Made by a program: the position numbers and the translations under genes
Part shown: one piece after another, positions 61,546-64,000 of the stretch
Position numbering within the stretch: position 1 is the first letter of the stretch
Layout: each line of letters begins with the position of its first letter
The notes under the pieces: model-generated
What the model saw: the letters and a program-made list of their open reading frames with translations, nothing else
What the model was told of the DNA's origin: nothing
The model's database searches: none
Origin: Mactra quadrangularis
Taxonomy: Eukaryota > Mollusca > Bivalvia > Venerida > Mactridae
NCBI GenBank assembly: GCA_025267735.1
Contig: CM046296.1
Span: 19,184,464 to 19,248,463 of the forward strand
DNA: 64,000 nucleotides
Direction of reading: 5' to 3'

Positions 61546-61803
61546 GCAAATGATGATAAAGACTTTGGCTACGTATTATCAAGCATCTTACGGCTAATTT
61601 TGTTCGTAAATCCGTCTATAGTGTATTGCTAAAATATCGTAAGATTTTTGATAATATTCTGCCTAGGTTAATAAAGACTAGGACTAAAAAGTTCGCTTTG
61701 TAACATTGTAACGATGTGAAGGATGAAAATGAATGTATTTGGACGAGTTCACATGGTTTGCAGTGATAAAGTTACTCTCCAATTCATCGGTTCGAAAGAT
61801 TCG

Positions 61804-61840
61804 CTCGCTGAGTGAATGTAATGTATTCACTGAGCAGCGA
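61804..61840. repeat. Imperfect hairpin
   Basis: CTCGCTGAGTGAAT and ATTCACTGAGCAGCGAG pair except for a three-base bulge, around a seven-base loop. Confidence 0.8.
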
Positions 61841-64000
61841 GGGGAGCGTATGATAAAGTATAGGTTTGGAAGACTTCACTTGGTCTACTTAGGGGCCTGA
61901 AAGCTCTTGTGCATGATCCAAATTTAGACCATTAATTTACTATAATTTATGAGTAACAATATGAATATAACACTATTTCGATAACTATCAAGCAGTACAT
62001 AACCTGCAGTAAAAAAGAATATGTTCTATTTTGTTCTCATATTTTTGTTTATTAGATAAACGCAAACAACTGCTCGTCAATTCTTCCGCAAGCAACACTT
62101 TTATAACATAATACCTTACATTTCTCTTAAAATAATATCATATCTACTGGTATACAAAGTTAGACGCCTCAATATATATTGTACCTCTATATATTAAAAT
62201 AATAAAATCTAATAGACAGAGTCTAGAACTATATCATTAAATTATATTTCAAATATATTGACTAAAAGTTTTCAAGCAATTTTCCTGTCTAGTGTCTGCC
62301 ATTACTTTCTGACAGACTAGAATATTTTATTTGATTGTGATTATTGTAGTTATTGTGGTTTAATGTTAGAATTGAAGCATGAAATTAGCAACATTTCTCC
62401 GGGCACTTGCTAAAACTGACAGAAACTCTTTAACTCACTATCACTAGAGATTTGTCATTAAGCCCATGCATGCGTTTGTTCTAAATTAATCGCATTTATC
62501 ACCAACGCTGTCTTTCTTTGAACAAAACAATGTGGTCAGTTTGACAGAACCAGAGGCATTGTCAAGACATTTACCGGTTTATTGAATTTATCCACTCCAT
62601 GAAGACCATTAAAAGGGACGCGGTCGCCATTTTCCTCTCACACTGACCATGTGCCGAGAAAATTAAAGACTTGAGCTATATGGGTTCATATGTTCTGGTT
62701 TGTCAGATCCCCTTATAAAGTATAGCTCTTGTATTATAACAGATGATTAGAGTATCAGTTAACTACTTGACCATCTTAAACAAGCTCAGAGCAGAATTGG
62801 AAAATGGCACTTGACGACGGTCCTGAACTTAACAGAAACAGGCGTTTTTTCGTGGGGATAACGGATACTGTGCATAAATTTTGAATATATTTTCGTTACT
62901 TTGCAGACATTTTAGTACTCTAAAGTTCACTATAAAATCCAAATGCTTTTCATGATTTTTCATCTTCCATGTATGCATTTGTGTCCTAATGATATATTTT
63001 TTATTGTAAAATTGACCGATTAGATAGCTCACGAATGTCTGAATTTTCTTTTAAATAGGTTCATAGAAACTGCCGAGGTACCTATTGGTATTGAGCACCT
63101 AAGACATCATGGCGTTTCTTATCCAACATAAGGCATATACAGTAAAATATGCATATTGCAATGGATTTTTATTAATCACTTGACTAATAAATAAGATGTT
63201 TTATAATGACCAATAAAACGTATGTATATGTTGCATTTGTCTATATTAATTCTCATACACCGTGTATTTAGGTGTGAGGTAATAAAGTGCACGTTCTGTT
63301 CTGTTTTGTTCTGATATAGTTTGAAGAATCCTTTACAAATAGCAATACAAACAAATACTCGAGAAATGTTCGCCATTTAAAGAAAATATATTATGTATAA
63401 AGATTGCTTTTCTAACTAATGGTTAGGAATAAGTGTCTACCACGCGTCGTAATAAAACATTCGTCTCAGACGACAACAACAACACCAAACAATTATTTTG
63501 TCTGGAACTGTGTTCTTAAAATGATACAAACATAAATGGTAAATGCAAGTTTGTCGTTAAAAGGATACTTTCATTATTCAATTGATTTCCATGTTCGATT
63601 TGTAAATAATAGATTGTCATCTTGATTGTCTATTTCGATTATCTTGAAATAATGTATGGCTTAATTTATCCGACGAGGACATGCGGCGGCACATTTGTCC
63701 GAGATGAACAGTGTTGCCTGCAGACATGTGAATACATTAGATTATATCATAAGAAAATCATAATTTCTTGATGTAATTATAATACTTTTACAAAGTAAAA
63801 TGACAATGATTTTATCACAGTATTTTGTAAACAATATTTAATTACACATAAGCTATCGGATGATAAAATACATGTACACCAACATATTAGTCGGGCTAAA
63901 ACGTCAGACATAGCTCTGCGATTAAGCTCGGAGCAAACGACTTCCCATATTAATGTATAATGTAAAATACTGTCAAATGACAGCTAAATATGGAACTCCG

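Larger units (their letters stand above)
51521..64000. other. Non-coding stretch, no gene recognised
   Basis: It holds a half copy of foldback family B near 52310-52346, a polypurine tract (54830-55190), a SINE (56160-56320), an inverted-repeat element (58187-58326), a short hairpin (ATCTGTCAG/CTGACAGAT, 58752-58774), a known-looking dispersed repeat (59301-59362) and a minisatellite (61264-61545). Short open frames at 57551, 60632 and 62829 lack any sign of coding. The upstream exon expected for the ZNF608/609 acidic N-terminus was not found here. Confidence 0.6.

Overview
This window is AT-rich, intron-rich animal DNA with long non-coding stretches and many short dispersed repeats. The one large gene has metazoan exon-intron structure (GT..AG junctions, introns of about 5 to 12 kb). 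Short foldback elements, tRNA-derived SINEs and a tetranucleotide array joined to a C5/G5 hairpin fit a lophotrochozoan, most likely a mollusc. The species cannot be named from the sequence alone.

Layout. Positions 1-33785 hold a minus-strand gene, the invertebrate counterpart of vertebrate ZNF608/ZNF609 (fly scribbler/brakeless). Four coding exons can be placed to the base: 33785-33321, 24653-24473, 19800-19713 and 7916-4390. Phases agree at all three internal junctions (0, 1, 2). Together they encode 1420 complete codons. The last placed exon ends on a clean donor, so the 3' end of the gene was not found and probably lies beyond the left edge. The introns hold a diverged tandem array (590-1920), an AACC array with a hairpin (2100-2252), six copies of one foldback family in a single intron (9595-17726), a second foldback family, a dispersed 'CTAGCCTGAAGCC' repeat, a SINE and several individual inverted-repeat elements. 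The best of these is a hairpin with 49-bp arms at 27855-28002.

Upstream of the first placed coding exon, a CpG-richer block with two CCAAT boxes (34430-34620) is the best promoter candidate. A similar block lies at 43310-43440. From 34.6 to 50.5 kb no gene is recognised, but there are SINE remnants, a 235-bp direct duplication, a twin hairpin and a complete 300-bp MITE with a 5-bp target duplication. At 50816-51154 (minus) lies a compact intronless gene for a 112-residue RING-finger protein, with an in-frame stop just before its ATG and poly(A) signals after it. From 51.2 to 64 kb no coding gene is recognised, only repeats: a polypurine tract, a SINE, an inverted-repeat element and a degenerate minisatellite of about 40 bp.

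Functionally, the window has a nuclear transcriptional co-regulator (ZNF608/609 family) and a putative small E3 ubiquitin ligase. Nothing in the sequence links them beyond shared strand and proximity. No complete new system was found. The most unusual material is the density and variety of foldback elements inside the introns of one gene.
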